NCBI RefSeq assembly: GCF_014841135.1
Contig: NZ_JACYTN010000002.1
Coordinates: forward strand, 124,001 to 188,000
Reading direction: 5' to 3'
Length of the DNA stretch: 64,000 bases
Source: Paenibacillus arenosi
GTDB lineage: Bacteria; Bacillota; Bacilli; Paenibacillales; Paenibacillaceae
Shown here piece after piece: positions 50,226 to 63,160 of the stretch; within the stretch, counting starts at the first letter, position 1; each line of letters opens with the position of its first letter. Made by a program: the position numbers and the translations under genes. The notes below the pieces were generated by a model. That model was given only the letters and a program-made list of their open reading frames with translations. It made no database searches and was not told the DNA's origin.

Positions 50226-52418
50226 TCACTTAGGCTTGTCTTTATCCGAAGCTTTGAATTGAAAAGTAATTTTTGAATCTGTAGCGTTCCATACTAAAGC
50301 TGCTTCGAATACTTTATCACCTTTTTTGAAGCCCTTCAGCATCGAAGTTTCTCCCTTAGCGAGCAATCGCTTCACCGTTGCAGAAGATATTGCCTTACCA
50401 AGAATCTTTTTCGATACCGTGAACCGGCAATTTGGATATCCTGTACAACCATACATCACTTTCTTATCTACTACAGGCTTTGTGCATATCGGACATGGCC
50501 CTAGTTCATCAGAGTGAGCATTCCCCTTTCCATGACTAGGAGAATTCTGCTCTTCTTGTTCAAGTGGTTGGATGACAAATGACCAGCTCTTCTCATTATC
50601 AATAGCATCTTGGATCAGTTTATGGGTTAATTTTTTGGCCTGTTCCATAAACGATTGCGGTGAGGCTTGTCCTTGGCCAATCTCATGCAGACGCTGCTCC
50701 CACTTCGCTGTCATCTCCGCTGAAGCTAATACACTTTCACCAAGTGCATCAATAAGCATAATTCCTTTAGGCATGGCATAAACCATGTTTTTCTTTACAT
50801 CGATATACTTCCGATCTTTCAGCACAGAAATAATACCTGCTCGGGTAGCTTCAGTTCCTAGCCCTTCTGTCCGTTCTAATACTTTTTCCAGCTCAGAATT
50901 GTCTAAGTGTTTGCCCGCCGTTTTCATTAATGTAATTAATTGACCCTCTGTATATCGCTTAGGAGGCTGTGTTTTACCTTCCTTTACTTGAAGACTCGTA
51001 ACATGGCCTACTGCACCTTCCGCCAACTGTGGAGGAATCATCGTCTCCTCGTCATCATCTTCCTGTCGATACAGCACTTTGCGCCAGCCTTCTTGCATAA
51101 TCTGCTTGCCTTTGGTTACGAATGTGTCTTCCTCAGCGACTGTTGTCGTTAATTTCGTATAATTAATAATCGCTTTTTCATAATGCGCTGCAATTAATCG
51201 CTTGGCAATCAGTTCATAAAGACGCCTTTGCTCTTCTTTCAAACGCATTAGATTGGGAACTTGCTCAGTCGGTACAATTGCATAGTGATCACTCACTTTA
51301 GCAGCATTAACAAATCGCTTGTTACCAATTATCGATGCATTTGGCAGTGGGTAGTAAGATGCCAAAGATTCAAACCGGGACAGCTTCTGTAGAATATCTG
51401 GGAATTGCTTCGCCTCTTCTTCTGTTACATAAGCTGAGTCAGACCTAGGATAAGATATGTATCCTTCCAAATAAAGCTGTTGCAAAATGTTCAATGTTTG
51501 CTGCGGTGAATATTTGTAAATTTGGTTCGCAGCAGCCTGTAAAGCAGACAAATTGAACAACTGCGGAGGTTGAAATTCTTTACGCTCCGTATGAATGCTC
51601 GTAATTGTAGCAGGTTTATTCTCACAGCGCACGCGTGCTTGTTCTGCCTCCTCAGCAGAAGCAAAGCGCGTTTGCTCTCCTTTAAACCAAGTACCCTCGT
51701 AGTTCAGACCATCCATGTCAAACTGAGCTTTAAGCTCCCAGAAAGGTTCAGATTTGAAGTTCTGAATCTCCTTCTCCCTAGCTACGATCAATGCCAAAGT
51801 CGGGCTTTGTACGCGACCTGTTGAAAACACTTCTCGCACTCCTCGCCGTTGGAACAACAAGGAATATACCCTAGAGCCATTCATACCCACAAGCCAATCT
51901 GCACAAGAGCGGCTTACCGCCTCGTAATATAAGTTCCTTGTCTGTTCTTCTTCCATTAAGTTGGAGAAGCCTTGAACAACAGATTTGGGTGTAAGGGAAG
52001 AAATCCATAAACGTTTCATTGGTTTCTTTACACCGCTCAACTGAATAATAATTCGTACAATGTATTCCCCTTCTCGCCCAGCATCACTTGCAATAATAAT
52101 TTCTTTGACATTCGGACGCTGAAGCAAGCCTTTTAATAATTGAAATTGTTTGGCTTTAGATGGAGTGACTTTGTGTTGAAACTTCGGCGGCAAAATAGGT
52201 AAAGTGTCCAAATTCCATCGTTTATAAATGGGATCGTACGCCTCTGGTGGAACCAATTCACAAATATGCCCTACCGCCCATCCTACATAAGCACCCTCTG
52301 GGAACTGGGAACATGGAGCAATTTCAATATAGCCTTGCTGTTTCTTATGCTTGAACGGAGCTGCTAGCTTCGCCCCTTGATCTGGCTTTTCCGCAATAAT
52401 TAGCTGCAAACGGTGCAA
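50226..52418 (-). CDS. topB: DNA topoisomerase III
   Basis: A 730-residue type IA topoisomerase that relaxes and decatenates DNA. The N-terminal Toprim domain has IIAEKPDQGAKLAAPFKHK and IIIASDAGREGEYIVR; the nucleophile Tyr lies in LEGYISYPRSDSAYVT; FSTGRVQSPTLALIV and GLGTEATRAGII are family motifs. A C-terminal Cys4 zinc ribbon (CPICTKP, YGCTGYPNCRF) and a further ~45-residue domain follow. As chromosomal B. subtilis TopB has the same form, it need not come from a plasmid. Confidence 0.94.
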   Translation of the reverse strand: MHRLQLIIAEKPDQGAKLAAPFKHKKQQGYIEIAPCSQFPEGAYVGWAVGHICELVPPEAYDPIYKRWNLDTLPILPPKFQHKVTPSKAKQFQLLKGLLQRPNVKEIIIASDAGREGEYIVRIIIQLSGVKKPMKRLWISSLTPKSVVQGFSNLMEEEQTRNLYYEAVSRSCADWLVGMNGSRVYSLLFQRRGVREVFSTGRVQSPTLALIVAREKEIQNFKSEPFWELKAQFDMDGLNYEGTWFKGEQTRFASAEEAEQARVRCENKPATITSIHTERKEFQPPQLFNLSALQAAANQIYKYSPQQTLNILQQLYLEGYISYPRSDSAYVTEEEAKQFPDILQKLSRFESLASYYPLPNASIIGNKRFVNAAKVSDHYAIVPTEQVPNLMRLKEEQRRLYELIAKRLIAAHYEKAIINYTKLTTTVAEEDTFVTKGKQIMQEGWRKVLYRQEDDDEETMIPPQLAEGAVGHVTSLQVKEGKTQPPKRYTEGQLITLMKTAGKHLDNSELEKVLERTEGLGTEATRAGIISVLKDRKYIDVKKNMVYAMPKGIMLIDALGESVLASAEMTAKWEQRLHEIGQGQASPQSFMEQAKKLTHKLIQDAIDNEKSWSFVIQPLEQEEQNSPSHGKGNAHSDELGPCPICTKPVVDKKVMYGCTGYPNCRFTVSKKILGKAISSATVKRLLAKGETSMLKGFKKGDKVFEAALVWNATDSKITFQFKASDKDKPK

Positions 52419-52433
52419 CCCCTTCTCAAGAAG

Positions 52434-52463
52434 TAAAAAAGGTCGAGATCCTCACCTCGACCT
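52434..52463 (-). terminator. Terminator of the decayed collagen-like gene
   Basis: AGGTCGAG pairs perfectly with CTCGACCT, then TTTTTT on the minus strand. It is a near copy of the terminator at 53911-53942. Confidence 0.85.
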
Positions 52464-52587
52464 AACTTTATCAATAGCCATTATTTTATCACATGTCAAA
52501 AATGTACTCAATCCATCTTGAATCCTATTGACCGTTGGCTAAGTCTAATCATCGTCACCACTGCCCCTGTGGAATAGCTTCCTAATA

Positions 52588-53612
52588 TTATATAAGCTTG
52601 ATAACACTAACTGCTGGTGCACCTATAGTTGCTGCCGTTGCAAATACATTGGTAAGAGTAAGTATGTTAGGCGCTATGCCTGTATTAAATACTGCACTGC
52701 CGCTAAATGCAGGTTGTATAGTAGCATTAGGTGCTGAATTGGCCACGGCATTAATAGAGCCCGTTATTTGCGTTCCGTTCAGGAACAAAGCAAGTCCTCG
52801 AAGAGTACCCCCCGCTAATGCACCTGCAGTTGCATTCCAAGTAGCAAAATAGGTTTGGTTAGGGGCTAGAAGTATATCTGTTGAACCCGCAGCATGCGTT
52901 ATCGCAGTACCATTTAAGGTAGCAGTCGTAGTAAAAGGAACGCTGGCATTGCCTGCCAAGACAACGGTTCCCGTATTTGCCACTGTAGCATTGTTCGCCG
53001 TTATTAATGGCCCGGTTGGGCCCGTCACTCCGGTCGCTCCACGACATTTACATTTGTGATCTTTTCTTTCTAGTAAAGTCTTCAATAAATGAATACATGA
53101 TTCTATTGCGCGGATAAGTTCATTATGGCATCTTTTTATACATACCGCTATTGCAAGAAGTTGTTTGAACAAAATCAATAGCTTTTCAATTAACACTTTT
53201 GCAGAAATGCGATCTTGCTCTATAAAAGTTTGTATCATCTTTATTTTTTTTCGTAAATTCAGTTTTGAACACATCAGATATACTCAAATCATTCATAGAA
53301 TATGTTAAGTGATTTAGCAGGCGATTCAATTGCTCTTTACGTTTTTTTCAGGACTCAGCATACATTGTTGGCTCAAACTTACCAAATCATAAAGTTGTTT
53401 AGTTAGCATTAGTTAGCATAGAAGCTTGCTGAGATGTTATGGCACCGTTACTTTTACGTCCAACATGTTTTCTTTTTTATCGCTTTTCTTTTGCCCACAG
53501 TTTTTTTATTAGTTCGTTTTAAACGTTTTCGTTTGGCATATTCAAACTGCGTAGAACCTTCTGGTAATTGCTCCTTCGTAGTGCTTCTTCTAATTATAGC
53601 TATGTGAATCAC
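52588..53612 (-). pseudogene. Frameshifted BclA-like collagen protein gene
   Basis: A decayed paralogue of the gene at 53993. From a GTG at 53612 the frame reads VIHIAIIRRSTTKEQLPEGS and [14 protein letters not shown], matching the paralogue's N-terminus, then is broken by several frameshifts; matches such as EKNVKSN and EQLNRLLNHLTYSMNDLS continue in other phases. The last 228 codons (from 53274) are open and encode the helical part ([18 protein letters not shown]), a collagen stub of only four triplets ([11 protein letters not shown]) and a C-terminal beta domain. That open frame could be translated from its internal ATG, but no good ribosome site is seen. Confidence 0.75.
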
Positions 53613-53992
53613 CCCCCCTATATCATTACCATATGTAGTTGTATTGAAGATGGATTATAAACTGGGGGGATACACAAATACATTAGAAAGATTAACAATT
53701 GATACATATACCTAGCACCTAAAAATAAATGCTCCATATGGAATAAATCAACAAATGTGTAGCACAGCCTTTTCTACAAATGAATTTTTATATATTGGAA
53801 AAATATAGAACTTTAATGTAACTTAGCTGTTCTTATACTTATATGAACTGTAATCTCTGTCCCCTTTATCTGACTTGTCCCAAATAATTATCAAAAAACG
53901 GTTCCTTCACAAAAAGTAAAGGCCGAGATCTCCTCTCGACCTAGTATCATATAGAATTCAAATTTTAACATGTAATGATATTCTCAATCTAA
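53613..53992. other. Upstream region of the decayed collagen-like gene
   Basis: It holds an ACTACATATGGT motif (minus strand, near 53630-53641), shared with the intact paralogue and like a sigma-K -10 element, and the terminator at 53911-53942. No gene seen. Confidence 0.5.
53911..53942 (-). terminator. Terminator of the intact collagen-like gene
   Basis: AGGCCGAG pairs with CTCGACCT (one mismatch), then TTTACTTTTTG on the minus strand. Confidence 0.75.
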
Positions 53993-56251
<2,259 letters not shown>

Positions 56252-56458
56252 CTCCTCTACCTACACCATATGTAGTTATACCTAATATGGATTATAGGAA
56301 TGGGAGATTGTATAATTCAGTATCTTTTGCAACCTAATCTTCATAAGATGCTGCATAGGCATGTGATTACACAAAACAGCTCTGTTACCTCTCTTATGTC
56401 ATATGATTTAAGACATTAATTATTCACCCCCTAAATAATAACGAACAAGGTGAACCTG

Positions 56459-58054
56459 ATGAACAAACACAACTACCGCATATTAATAGGCAGCCCTATA
56501 CATCAAAAGCCTCACATACTAGCAGAATTCCTCCAATCGTTGCTTCAACTGCATCCGCAGCAGATTGAATTTCATTACTTTTTCATTGATGATAATATCG
56601 ATTCAAAATCCCGAGAACTCCTTAGCGAGTTCCAAAAAAGCACGGATTGTGCCCTTATTATCCGTTCTGATGAGCAGCAACATTACGAGTGTAATGATAC
56701 AACTCACTATTGGCACGCCGACTTAGTCTGGAAAGTAGCCGCTTTCAAAAACAGAATCATGCAACACGCAATTGATAATAAATTTGAATATGTGTTCCTT
56801 GTTGACTCCGACTTAGTTCTACACCCAAATACGATAGAACAGCTAGTCAAAGCCGATAAACCGATCGTCTCGGAAATTTTTTGGACGAAATGGATACCCG
56901 AAGCTTTGGAGCAACCTCAAGTATGGCTGTATGACGAATACACTCAATGGGAACATCGCCCTGATGAGCTGCATGTATCTGAAGAAGAGCAAATACATCG
57001 ATACACACAATTTTTGAGCAAAATGAAAGTACCCGGATTATACGAAGTAGGCGGACTTGGAGCCTGTACATTAATTCGTCGGGATGCCCTATTAGCCGGA
57101 GTATCATTTACACGAATCTCAAATATATCGTATTGGGGCGAGGATCGTCATTTTTGTATTCGAGCTGCAGCATTAGGTATTCCTCTGTACGTCGACACGC
57201 ATTATCCTGCCCTTCATCTATATCGGGAATCTGATCTTGAGGAGTATCTTCAAAGTAAATCTCAAAAAAAACCAACCCCTACAAATTACGAACACACTCC
57301 TCCTATAGAAAACAGTAGTGAGATTCCAATTCCTATTACTGTCCGCGAGCGTCCTAAGCTTACGTTGACTATGGTTGTCCGAAATGAGGCCAATCGTTAT
57401 CTCCGCCAAACGCTAAGTATGCATCGTGAATACATTGATGAAGCTGTCATTATCGATGATGGCAGTACCGATAACTCTTCAGACATATGCAAAGAACTGC
57501 TAGGAAACGTGCCACTTCGCCTCATTCGAAACGAACGTTCCAAATTCAGCAATGAGATTCAGCTACGACAGCAGCAATGGATAGAAACGGTGCAGACAAA
57601 CCCGGATTGGATTTTAAATCTGGATGCCGATGAGCAATTTGAATCCAGATTTGCCGACCATATTGACGATATGCTCAAGGCCAATTCTATCGATTGCTAT
57701 TGTTTCCGTCTGTTCGATTTATGGAGTGAGACACATTACCGTGAAGATCAATATTGGCACGCCCATCTTTATTACCGTCCATTTTTGATTCGCTATCGTG
57801 AACATTTTCAACCTATCTGGAAAGAAACGCCACAACATTGTGGCAGATTCCCGCTCAATGTACTGGAACTTAGTCATCAGCTTTCTCCACTTCGATTGAA
57901 ACATTTGGGCTGGGCAAAATATGAGCACCGTCTTGAAAAATACAATCGCTACATGCAATTGGATCCAGGTGCACAATATGGTTGGAAAGAACAGTACGAC
58001 TCTATCTTGGATGAAGAACCTATACTCATCCCTTGGTCACAATCCGAATTTTAG
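56459..58054 (+). CDS. Two-domain glycosyltransferase
   Basis: A 531-residue protein with two glycosyltransferase domains. The N-terminal one (~1-255) resembles Anp1/GT2-like enzymes: RILIGSPIHQKPHILAEFLQ, FLVDSDLVLHPNTIEQL (DxD-like), SYWGEDRHFCIRAAALG. The C-terminal one (~300-530) is GT-A family 2: LTMVVRNEANRYLRQTL, AVIIDDGSTDNSSDIC, WILNLDADEQFE. The ATG at 56459 follows AAGGTG; a GTG at 56450 overlaps that site. It is divergent from the collagen-like gene, whose Thr residues are the likely acceptors, and is followed by another transferase and a methyltransferase. Confidence 0.85.
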   Translation: MNKHNYRILIGSPIHQKPHILAEFLQSLLQLHPQQIEFHYFFIDDNIDSKSRELLSEFQKSTDCALIIRSDEQQHYECNDTTHYWHADLVWKVAAFKNRIMQHAIDNKFEYVFLVDSDLVLHPNTIEQLVKADKPIVSEIFWTKWIPEALEQPQVWLYDEYTQWEHRPDELHVSEEEQIHRYTQFLSKMKVPGLYEVGGLGACTLIRRDALLAGVSFTRISNISYWGEDRHFCIRAAALGIPLYVDTHYPALHLYRESDLEEYLQSKSQKKPTPTNYEHTPPIENSSEIPIPITVRERPKLTLTMVVRNEANRYLRQTLSMHREYIDEAVIIDDGSTDNSSDICKELLGNVPLRLIRNERSKFSNEIQLRQQQWIETVQTNPDWILNLDADEQFESRFADHIDDMLKANSIDCYCFRLFDLWSETHYREDQYWHAHLYYRPFLIRYREHFQPIWKETPQHCGRFPLNVLELSHQLSPLRLKHLGWAKYEHRLEKYNRYMQLDPGAQYGWKEQYDSILDEEPILIPWSQSEF

Positions 58055-58076
58055 AGAAATGGAGACCTATTCATCT

Positions 58077-58970
58077 ATGTCCACCATAATCCACACGCTT
58101 CCTCTGCTTATTCGTAATTCACCATATGATCAACTTGACCTCAGCATGTTACAGCAGTGTCTGCAAAGCTTGAGCTTTAGTGAACAGCCTGTTGTCGTAA
58201 TATACAATCAAGGCAGTATGAGCAATGATGAAGTGAACCAAATTTGTCAATTGATTGGATTGCCTTTTCATCTTCTAGGCTCGGAAACTAATATTGGGAT
58301 TGCTCAAGCTCGACAAAAATGCTTTGAATTTATATGGGAGAACTACCCTAACACCGATTTTATTTCTGAAATCCACGTCGATATGATTTTCCCACCTAAC
58401 TGGTATCAACCTCTTATTGATCATTTAGAACAATCCGAAGAACCTCTTATCTCTCCAGGAATACTGACCGCTGAAGGAGTTCTTCAACCGCTCGGAACGC
58501 ATGTAGAAGTCCCTTCTTCCTATGAACAATTGTGTTCATTGCTCAATAGCTGCTCACAAACATCTGTTATGAGCGCCTTCGTTCATCCTGTAATACATCG
58601 TGCAAACATTCTACGCGCAATTGGGGGGTATGATATTCGTTTTCTCCGCGGTAAACAAGGGTATGAGGACGATAGTTTACTACTAGCGTATTTATATTAC
58701 ATGGGTCTTAGGAGCAATTGGCGACCAAAATGCTGTCTAACTTCTTGGGTGTATCATGCCACCTTAGCTCAGCGTATGAGTTTGCCTGATAAACATTTGC
58801 ATTTTGCACAAAACGAGCATGGATTGATTGAACAATATGGAGCACATGGTTTACAGCATCTCCAACGCCTATATCCTGACTCAACCATATTTCAGCAACT
58901 ATTAGATACTTGGCTTGCAGCACGAGATAGGCCTCACTCTACACACATTGATAATTACGAACGGAAATAG
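58077..58970 (+). CDS. Glycosyltransferase family 2-like protein
   Basis: A ~297-residue GT-A-type protein: VVVIYNQGS and SETNIGIAQARQKCFEF (donor side), FISEIHVDMIFPPNWYQPLI (HVD as the metal motif), RAIGGYDIRFLRGKQGYEDD (acceptor end). The start is uncertain: the frame opens at 57921 within the previous gene, and ATGs at 58059 and 58077 follow its stop; 58077 has GGAG 12 bases upstream and fits the domain start. It is the second gene of the glycosylation operon. Confidence 0.78.
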   Translation: MSTIIHTLPLLIRNSPYDQLDLSMLQQCLQSLSFSEQPVVVIYNQGSMSNDEVNQICQLIGLPFHLLGSETNIGIAQARQKCFEFIWENYPNTDFISEIHVDMIFPPNWYQPLIDHLEQSEEPLISPGILTAEGVLQPLGTHVEVPSSYEQLCSLLNSCSQTSVMSAFVHPVIHRANILRAIGGYDIRFLRGKQGYEDDSLLLAYLYYMGLRSNWRPKCCLTSWVYHATLAQRMSLPDKHLHFAQNEHGLIEQYGAHGLQHLQRLYPDSTIFQQLLDTWLAARDRPHSTHIDNYERK

Positions 58971-58981
58971 GAGTTGTGTAC

Positions 58982-59716
58982 ATGAAACAAGATCAAAAAG
59001 AAATTTGGGATCGATTATGGTCGCACGAAGTGTCCTATCAATGGGACCCATTAAGTCAAACGATTCTAGAATCCCTTACCCACTCCATTGGAGCAATATC
59101 TGGACGCTCCATGTTCGAAGCAGGATCTGGAACAGGAAAAATATCACTCCGTCTATCCCAACTTGGAGCAAATGTGACTTTAGCAGACTATTCCCAAATG
59201 GCATTAGAAAACAGCCGTGCTGCGTTCGAACAGCATCAATGCAAAGCTGATTTTATATTAACGGACATAAGGAATACACCTGTTGAAAATAATAGCTATG
59301 ACGTTGTTTGGAATGCAGGCGTGCTCGAGCACTTCACTTATGAGGAAAAAGTGCAAATATTGAAGGAAATGCGAAGGATAACGAAGCCTGATGGCATGGT
59401 CATTATTTTCACACCTAACGCACAAAGTCTGCCATACCGCATAGGGAAACATTACGCAGAACAATCTGGTGCATGGATGTATGGTATAGAAGAGCCTGTT
59501 TTGTCTTTACAGGACGAATTTCAAGACAGTAATATTACGTTGCTGAATGAACATTCCATTGGCTTTATAAATAGTCTGGACTTCCTTGATTTTGTGCCTA
59601 ATTCTAATGTCCTTAAGACGCAATTAAGAGTATGGTATGAGCAATTGGATAGCGTGGAACAAAGTTGGTTTCCAGGCTATTTGCTTGCCAGCATCGGAAG
59701 AGTATCAAAAACCTGA
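58982..59716 (+). CDS. SAM-dependent methyltransferase
   Basis: A 244-residue class I methyltransferase: motif I MFEAGSGTGKISLRLSQLG, acidic residue after strand 2 in VTLADYSQ, motif IV DVVWNAGVLEHF, then ITKPDGMVIIFTPN. It probably methylates a sugar or peptide; given the preceding transferase genes, capping of spore-surface glycans as in Bacillus BclA oligosaccharides is a fair guess. GGAG precedes the ATG at 58982; a GTG two codons upstream is the alternative. Third and last gene of the operon. Confidence 0.85.
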   Translation: MKQDQKEIWDRLWSHEVSYQWDPLSQTILESLTHSIGAISGRSMFEAGSGTGKISLRLSQLGANVTLADYSQMALENSRAAFEQHQCKADFILTDIRNTPVENNSYDVVWNAGVLEHFTYEEKVQILKEMRRITKPDGMVIIFTPNAQSLPYRIGKHYAEQSGAWMYGIEEPVLSLQDEFQDSNITLLNEHSIGFINSLDFLDFVPNSNVLKTQLRVWYEQLDSVEQSWFPGYLLASIGRVSKT

Positions 59717-59737
59717 ATAATATCATGTCACTTAAAT

Positions 59738-59773
59738 AAGCTGCGACTAGTTAAACTAGTGCGCAGCTTTTTA
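59738..59773 (+). terminator. Terminator of the glycosylation operon
   Basis: AAGCTGCG with ACTAGTT pairs with AACTAGT and GCGCAGCTT, then TTTATATTTT. Confidence 0.9.
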
Positions 59774-59836
59774 TATTTTACATTTAAAATTAACAACATA
59801 TCTTATTAGTATAATGAAATAAGTGCAAACTTTTGA

Positions 59837-61324
59837 TTAAGGTAACATTGATGAGCCCATCAAATATTTATCTACCTCTCGCGCAGCTTCACGTCCTTCA
59901 TTAATTGCCCATACGACTAGGCTTTGTCCACGACGCATATCACCAGCAGTAAATACTTTGTCTACATTTGTTTTGTAAACGCCATATTTTGCTTTTACAT
60001 TCGACCAACGATCCGTCTCTATACTTAATTGCTCGGGAATTGTCTGCTCTGCTCCATCGAAACCGATAGCGATCAATACAAGATCCGCCTTGAATTGGCG
60101 TTCCGTCCCCGGAATTGGTTGATAAATTTTACGTCCTGTCTCGTCAACAATACGTTCAATTTGAACCGTTTCAAGCGCATTGACACGACCATTTTCATCA
60201 CCGATAAACTTGGTTGTCATAATCGAGAATTCACGTGGATCACGTCCGTAAAGAGCCTTTGCCTCTTCTTGTGCATAATCAAGCGTATACACGTTCGGGA
60301 ATTGTGGCCAAGGATTATTCACTTCATCGCGCTCTAGCGGAGCCTTGGCATGTGTACCAAACTGTGTAACACTTGCACAACCGTGGCGGAGTGCAGTCGC
60401 TACACAGTCCGTACCCGTATCGCCACCACCGATTACGACTACATGCTTATCTTTGGCATTAATGTATTGACCGTCTTCTAAATTGCTGTCCAAGAAGCTC
60501 TTGATCGTTGTGTTCAGGTAATCCATTGCATAATGGATCCCTACTAGTTCACTGCCTTCGATCTTGAACTGACGCGGTCTTGTAGCTCCACCGCAAAGTA
60601 CAACAGCATCATAATCTTTCACAAGTTGTTCAGATGAAATATCTTTACCGATTTCGGTATTTGTAATAAACTGCACACCTTCAGCAGCCAACAAGTCAAC
60701 TCGACGCTGAACAACACCTTTACTTAGCTTCATCGTTGGAATACCATAAGTGAGCAATCCACCGATCCGATCAGCACGCTCATATACCGTTGCGAGATGA
60801 CCCGCTTTGTTCAACTGTGCCGCAGCTGCTAGACCAGCAGGTCCAGAACCAACAACAGCTACCTTTTTGCCTGTACGCTTCTCTGGCGGTTGTGGAGTAA
60901 CCCAGCCTTCGCTAAAGCCTTTATCGATAATCGCTTGCTCGATCGTCTTAATCGTAACTGGCTTGCCAATCAATCCTACGGTGCACGAACCCTCGCATGG
61001 TGCTGGACATACACTCCCTGTAAATTCAGGAAAGTTATTTGTCTTATGCAAGCGATCCAATGCCTCTCTCCATAGTCCACGGTAAATTAAATTGTTCCAT
61101 TCAGGAATCAAATTGTTGACCGGGCAGCCTGAAGTTCCGCCTGTAAGCTCGATTCCAGTATGGCAATAAGGTGTTCCGCAATCCATACAACGAGACCCCT
61201 GTGTACGGAGCTCCTCTTCAGACATATGCTTATGGAATTCTTCCCAGTCTTTAATTCTCTCTAGTGGATCACGATCAGCAGGAATCTGTCGTGTGTACTC
61301 CATAAATCCTGTAGGTGTTGACAT
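59837..61324 (-). CDS. gltD: Glutamate synthase small subunit
   Basis: A 495-residue FAD and iron-sulphur protein that supplies NADPH electrons for glutamate synthesis from glutamine and 2-oxoglutarate. N-terminal cluster Cys: [11 protein letters not shown] and [12 protein letters not shown] site [22 protein letters not shown] site [22 protein letters not shown]-terminal [18 protein letters not shown]. No gltB lies on the next ~200 bases upstream or anywhere in the window, so it is detached from its usual partner. GGAGG precedes the ATG. Confidence 0.94.
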   Translation of the reverse strand: MSTPTGFMEYTRQIPADRDPLERIKDWEEFHKHMSEEELRTQGSRCMDCGTPYCHTGIELTGGTSGCPVNNLIPEWNNLIYRGLWREALDRLHKTNNFPEFTGSVCPAPCEGSCTVGLIGKPVTIKTIEQAIIDKGFSEGWVTPQPPEKRTGKKVAVVGSGPAGLAAAAQLNKAGHLATVYERADRIGGLLTYGIPTMKLSKGVVQRRVDLLAAEGVQFITNTEIGKDISSEQLVKDYDAVVLCGGATRPRQFKIEGSELVGIHYAMDYLNTTIKSFLDSNLEDGQYINAKDKHVVVIGGGDTGTDCVATALRHGCASVTQFGTHAKAPLERDEVNNPWPQFPNVYTLDYAQEEAKALYGRDPREFSIMTTKFIGDENGRVNALETVQIERIVDETGRKIYQPIPGTERQFKADLVLIAIGFDGAEQTIPEQLSIETDRWSNVKAKYGVYKTNVDKVFTAGDMRRGQSLVVWAINEGREAAREVDKYLMGSSMLP

Positions 61325-61512
61325 GCTAGTTCCTCCATCCGTTCGTCTGCGTATCTATTTATTGAAATTTTATACATCAATATAATACGTAATCCCTAAC
61401 ACAAGCAAGAAGGAAATACATTGTCCGACAAATAATTATGTAAAGTTTAGCGTAAATAAACAGAAAACCATATAGAGAAAATATCGTTTAGTTTGCACTG
61501 CTTTACACTAAT

Positions 61513-61537
61513 AAAGGGGCATATAAAATAAGCCCCT
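61513..61537 (-). terminator. Terminator of thyA-folA
   Basis: AGGGGC pairs with GCCCCT just past the folA stop; TTTATTAG follows on the minus strand. Confidence 0.6.
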
Positions 61538-61538
61538 A

Positions 61539-62024
61539 CTATTTGTTACGCTCGTATACGGTGAAACGATGAGGAACTGGATTTTTCTCGTCCATTGCTC
61601 CTTCTGTTTCCTCAACAAGCACCCACTCGGACTGATCATAGTCAGGGAAATAATCTGTACCTTCAAATTCTGCATCAATGAAGGTAATTAATAATCGATC
61701 CGCATGCGGCATAAAGAGGTGGTAGATCTCTGCACCGCCCATGATCATGATTTCTTCTTTCTCTGCAAGTTCCAGCACCATTCCGAGATCGGTAATGGTT
61801 TCAACACCTTCAGCCATCCATTGTGGATTGCGTGTTAATACAAGATTACGCCGCTTTGGAAGCGGACGCCCTATAGAATCATAGGTTTTTCGCCCCATGA
61901 CAACCGTTTTTCCACTCGTTACACGACGAAAATACTGCATATCATTCGGCAAGTGCCACGGCAACGCATTATTCCGACCAATTAATTGATTACGATCCAT
62001 AGCCCAGATCATATGAATACTCAT
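61539..62024 (-). CDS. folA: Dihydrofolate reductase
   Basis: A 161-residue enzyme reducing dihydrofolate with NADPH, the target of trimethoprim. Motifs: MIWAMDRNQLIGRNNALPWHLPND (substrate loop; Asp27-equivalent in LPNDM), VMGRKTYDSIGRPLPKR and IMIMGGAEIYHLF. It lies 42 bases after thyA in the same direction, the usual thyA-folA operon in Bacillales. GGGGGAC lies upstream of the ATG. Confidence 0.95.
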   Translation of the reverse strand: MSIHMIWAMDRNQLIGRNNALPWHLPNDMQYFRRVTSGKTVVMGRKTYDSIGRPLPKRRNLVLTRNPQWMAEGVETITDLGMVLELAEKEEIMIMGGAEIYHLFMPHADRLLITFIDAEFEGTDYFPDYDQSEWVLVEETEGAMDEKNPVPHRFTVYERNK

Positions 62025-62066
62025 TCCGGCGTAGTCCCCCCTACTACTAGAAATTCATCACAAGTA

Positions 62067-62861
62067 TTAAATTGCAACTGGAGCTTTAATACCAGGATGA
62101 TATTCATACCCTTCGAATTCAAAATCCTCATAGCAGTAGTCAAAGATGGATTCAGGTTTGCGCTTAATCACTAACTTTGGCAATGCAAGCGGTTCTCGAG
62201 ATAATTGGGTGTGTACTTGCTCCATATGATTCGAATAAATATGCACATCTCCGCCAGACCAAACAAACTCTCCCACTTCCAAGTCGCACTGCTGTGCAAT
62301 CATATGCGTTAACAAAGAATAGCACGCAATATTAAATGGAAGTCCCAAAAACGTATCTACAGAGCGCATATTTAGCATGCAGCTGAGCCTTCCATCTGCT
62401 ACATAGAACTGAAATGCGTAATGGCACGGAGGAAGTTTCATATTATCTACCTCACCTACATTCCAAGCAGAGACAAGTAGACGACGAGAATCTGGATTCG
62501 TCTTAATTTGTTCGATCACATTTGTAATCTGATCGATAACGCGTCCGTCTGCCGCTTCCCACTTACGCCATTGAGAACCGTATACAGGTCCAAGATCTCC
62601 GTTCTCATCAGCCCATTCGTTCCAAATTCGAACCCCATTCTCTTGCAAATACTTAATGTTCGTATCACCACTAAGAAACCAAAGCAGCTCATGAATGATG
62701 GATTTTAAATGAAGTCGTTTCGTTGTTACAAGTGGAAAACCTGCTTGTAGGTCAAAACGAAGTTGACGCCCAAATACGGATACCGTACCTGTACCTGTAC
62801 GATCTTCCTTCCTAACACCGTTGTCTAATACTTCTTGTAGTAGGTCTAAATAATTTCTCAT
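62067..62861 (-). CDS. thyA: Thymidylate synthase
   Basis: A 264-residue enzyme making dTMP from dUMP with methylene-tetrahydrofolate. The length is exactly that of E. coli ThyA. Motifs: [33 protein letters not shown], the active-site Cys in [36 protein letters not shown] precedes the ATG at 62861; the frame opens at 62915. It heads an operon with folA, which regenerates the folate it oxidises. Confidence 0.96.
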   Translation of the reverse strand: MRNYLDLLQEVLDNGVRKEDRTGTGTVSVFGRQLRFDLQAGFPLVTTKRLHLKSIIHELLWFLSGDTNIKYLQENGVRIWNEWADENGDLGPVYGSQWRKWEAADGRVIDQITNVIEQIKTNPDSRRLLVSAWNVGEVDNMKLPPCHYAFQFYVADGRLSCMLNMRSVDTFLGLPFNIACYSLLTHMIAQQCDLEVGEFVWSGGDVHIYSNHMEQVHTQLSREPLALPKLVIKRKPESIFDYCYEDFEFEGYEYHPGIKAPVAI

Positions 62862-63064
62862 GCTGATAAATTCCTCCGTTCTTTCCCTAACTATCTTAAC
62901 AGTGTACCATTGCAATGAAAAAAAATCATCATTGACAAGGCTTTCATTTCAATACGAAAATTTTCTCAATGCTAATAAAGATTCCTATCATCAATCTGTT
63001 TTATTCATTGGTTCCTAAGCCAGAAAGCAAACCCCTACTCGTACTAATTCAATATCGCTAGCAC

Positions 63065-63101
63065 AAAAAAAGTCCCTGTCGTCGAATAGACAACAGGGAA
63101 A
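63065..63101 (-). terminator. Terminator of lpdA
   Basis: TCCCTGTCGTC pairs with GACAACAGGGA (one mismatch), with T runs on both sides. Confidence 0.9.
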
Positions 63102-63160
63102 AAATAAACCATATAGAACCGTAACAAATAAAACAGAATTAATAAGAGAATAAAGTTACC

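Noticed and set aside
50226-52418. topB as a sign of an integrated plasmid
   Set aside because: Chromosomal topB is normal in Bacillales and nothing plasmid-like is adjacent.
61325-61538. TnrA or GlnR site upstream of gltD
   Set aside because: I found no good TGTNA-N7-TNACA match in the region.
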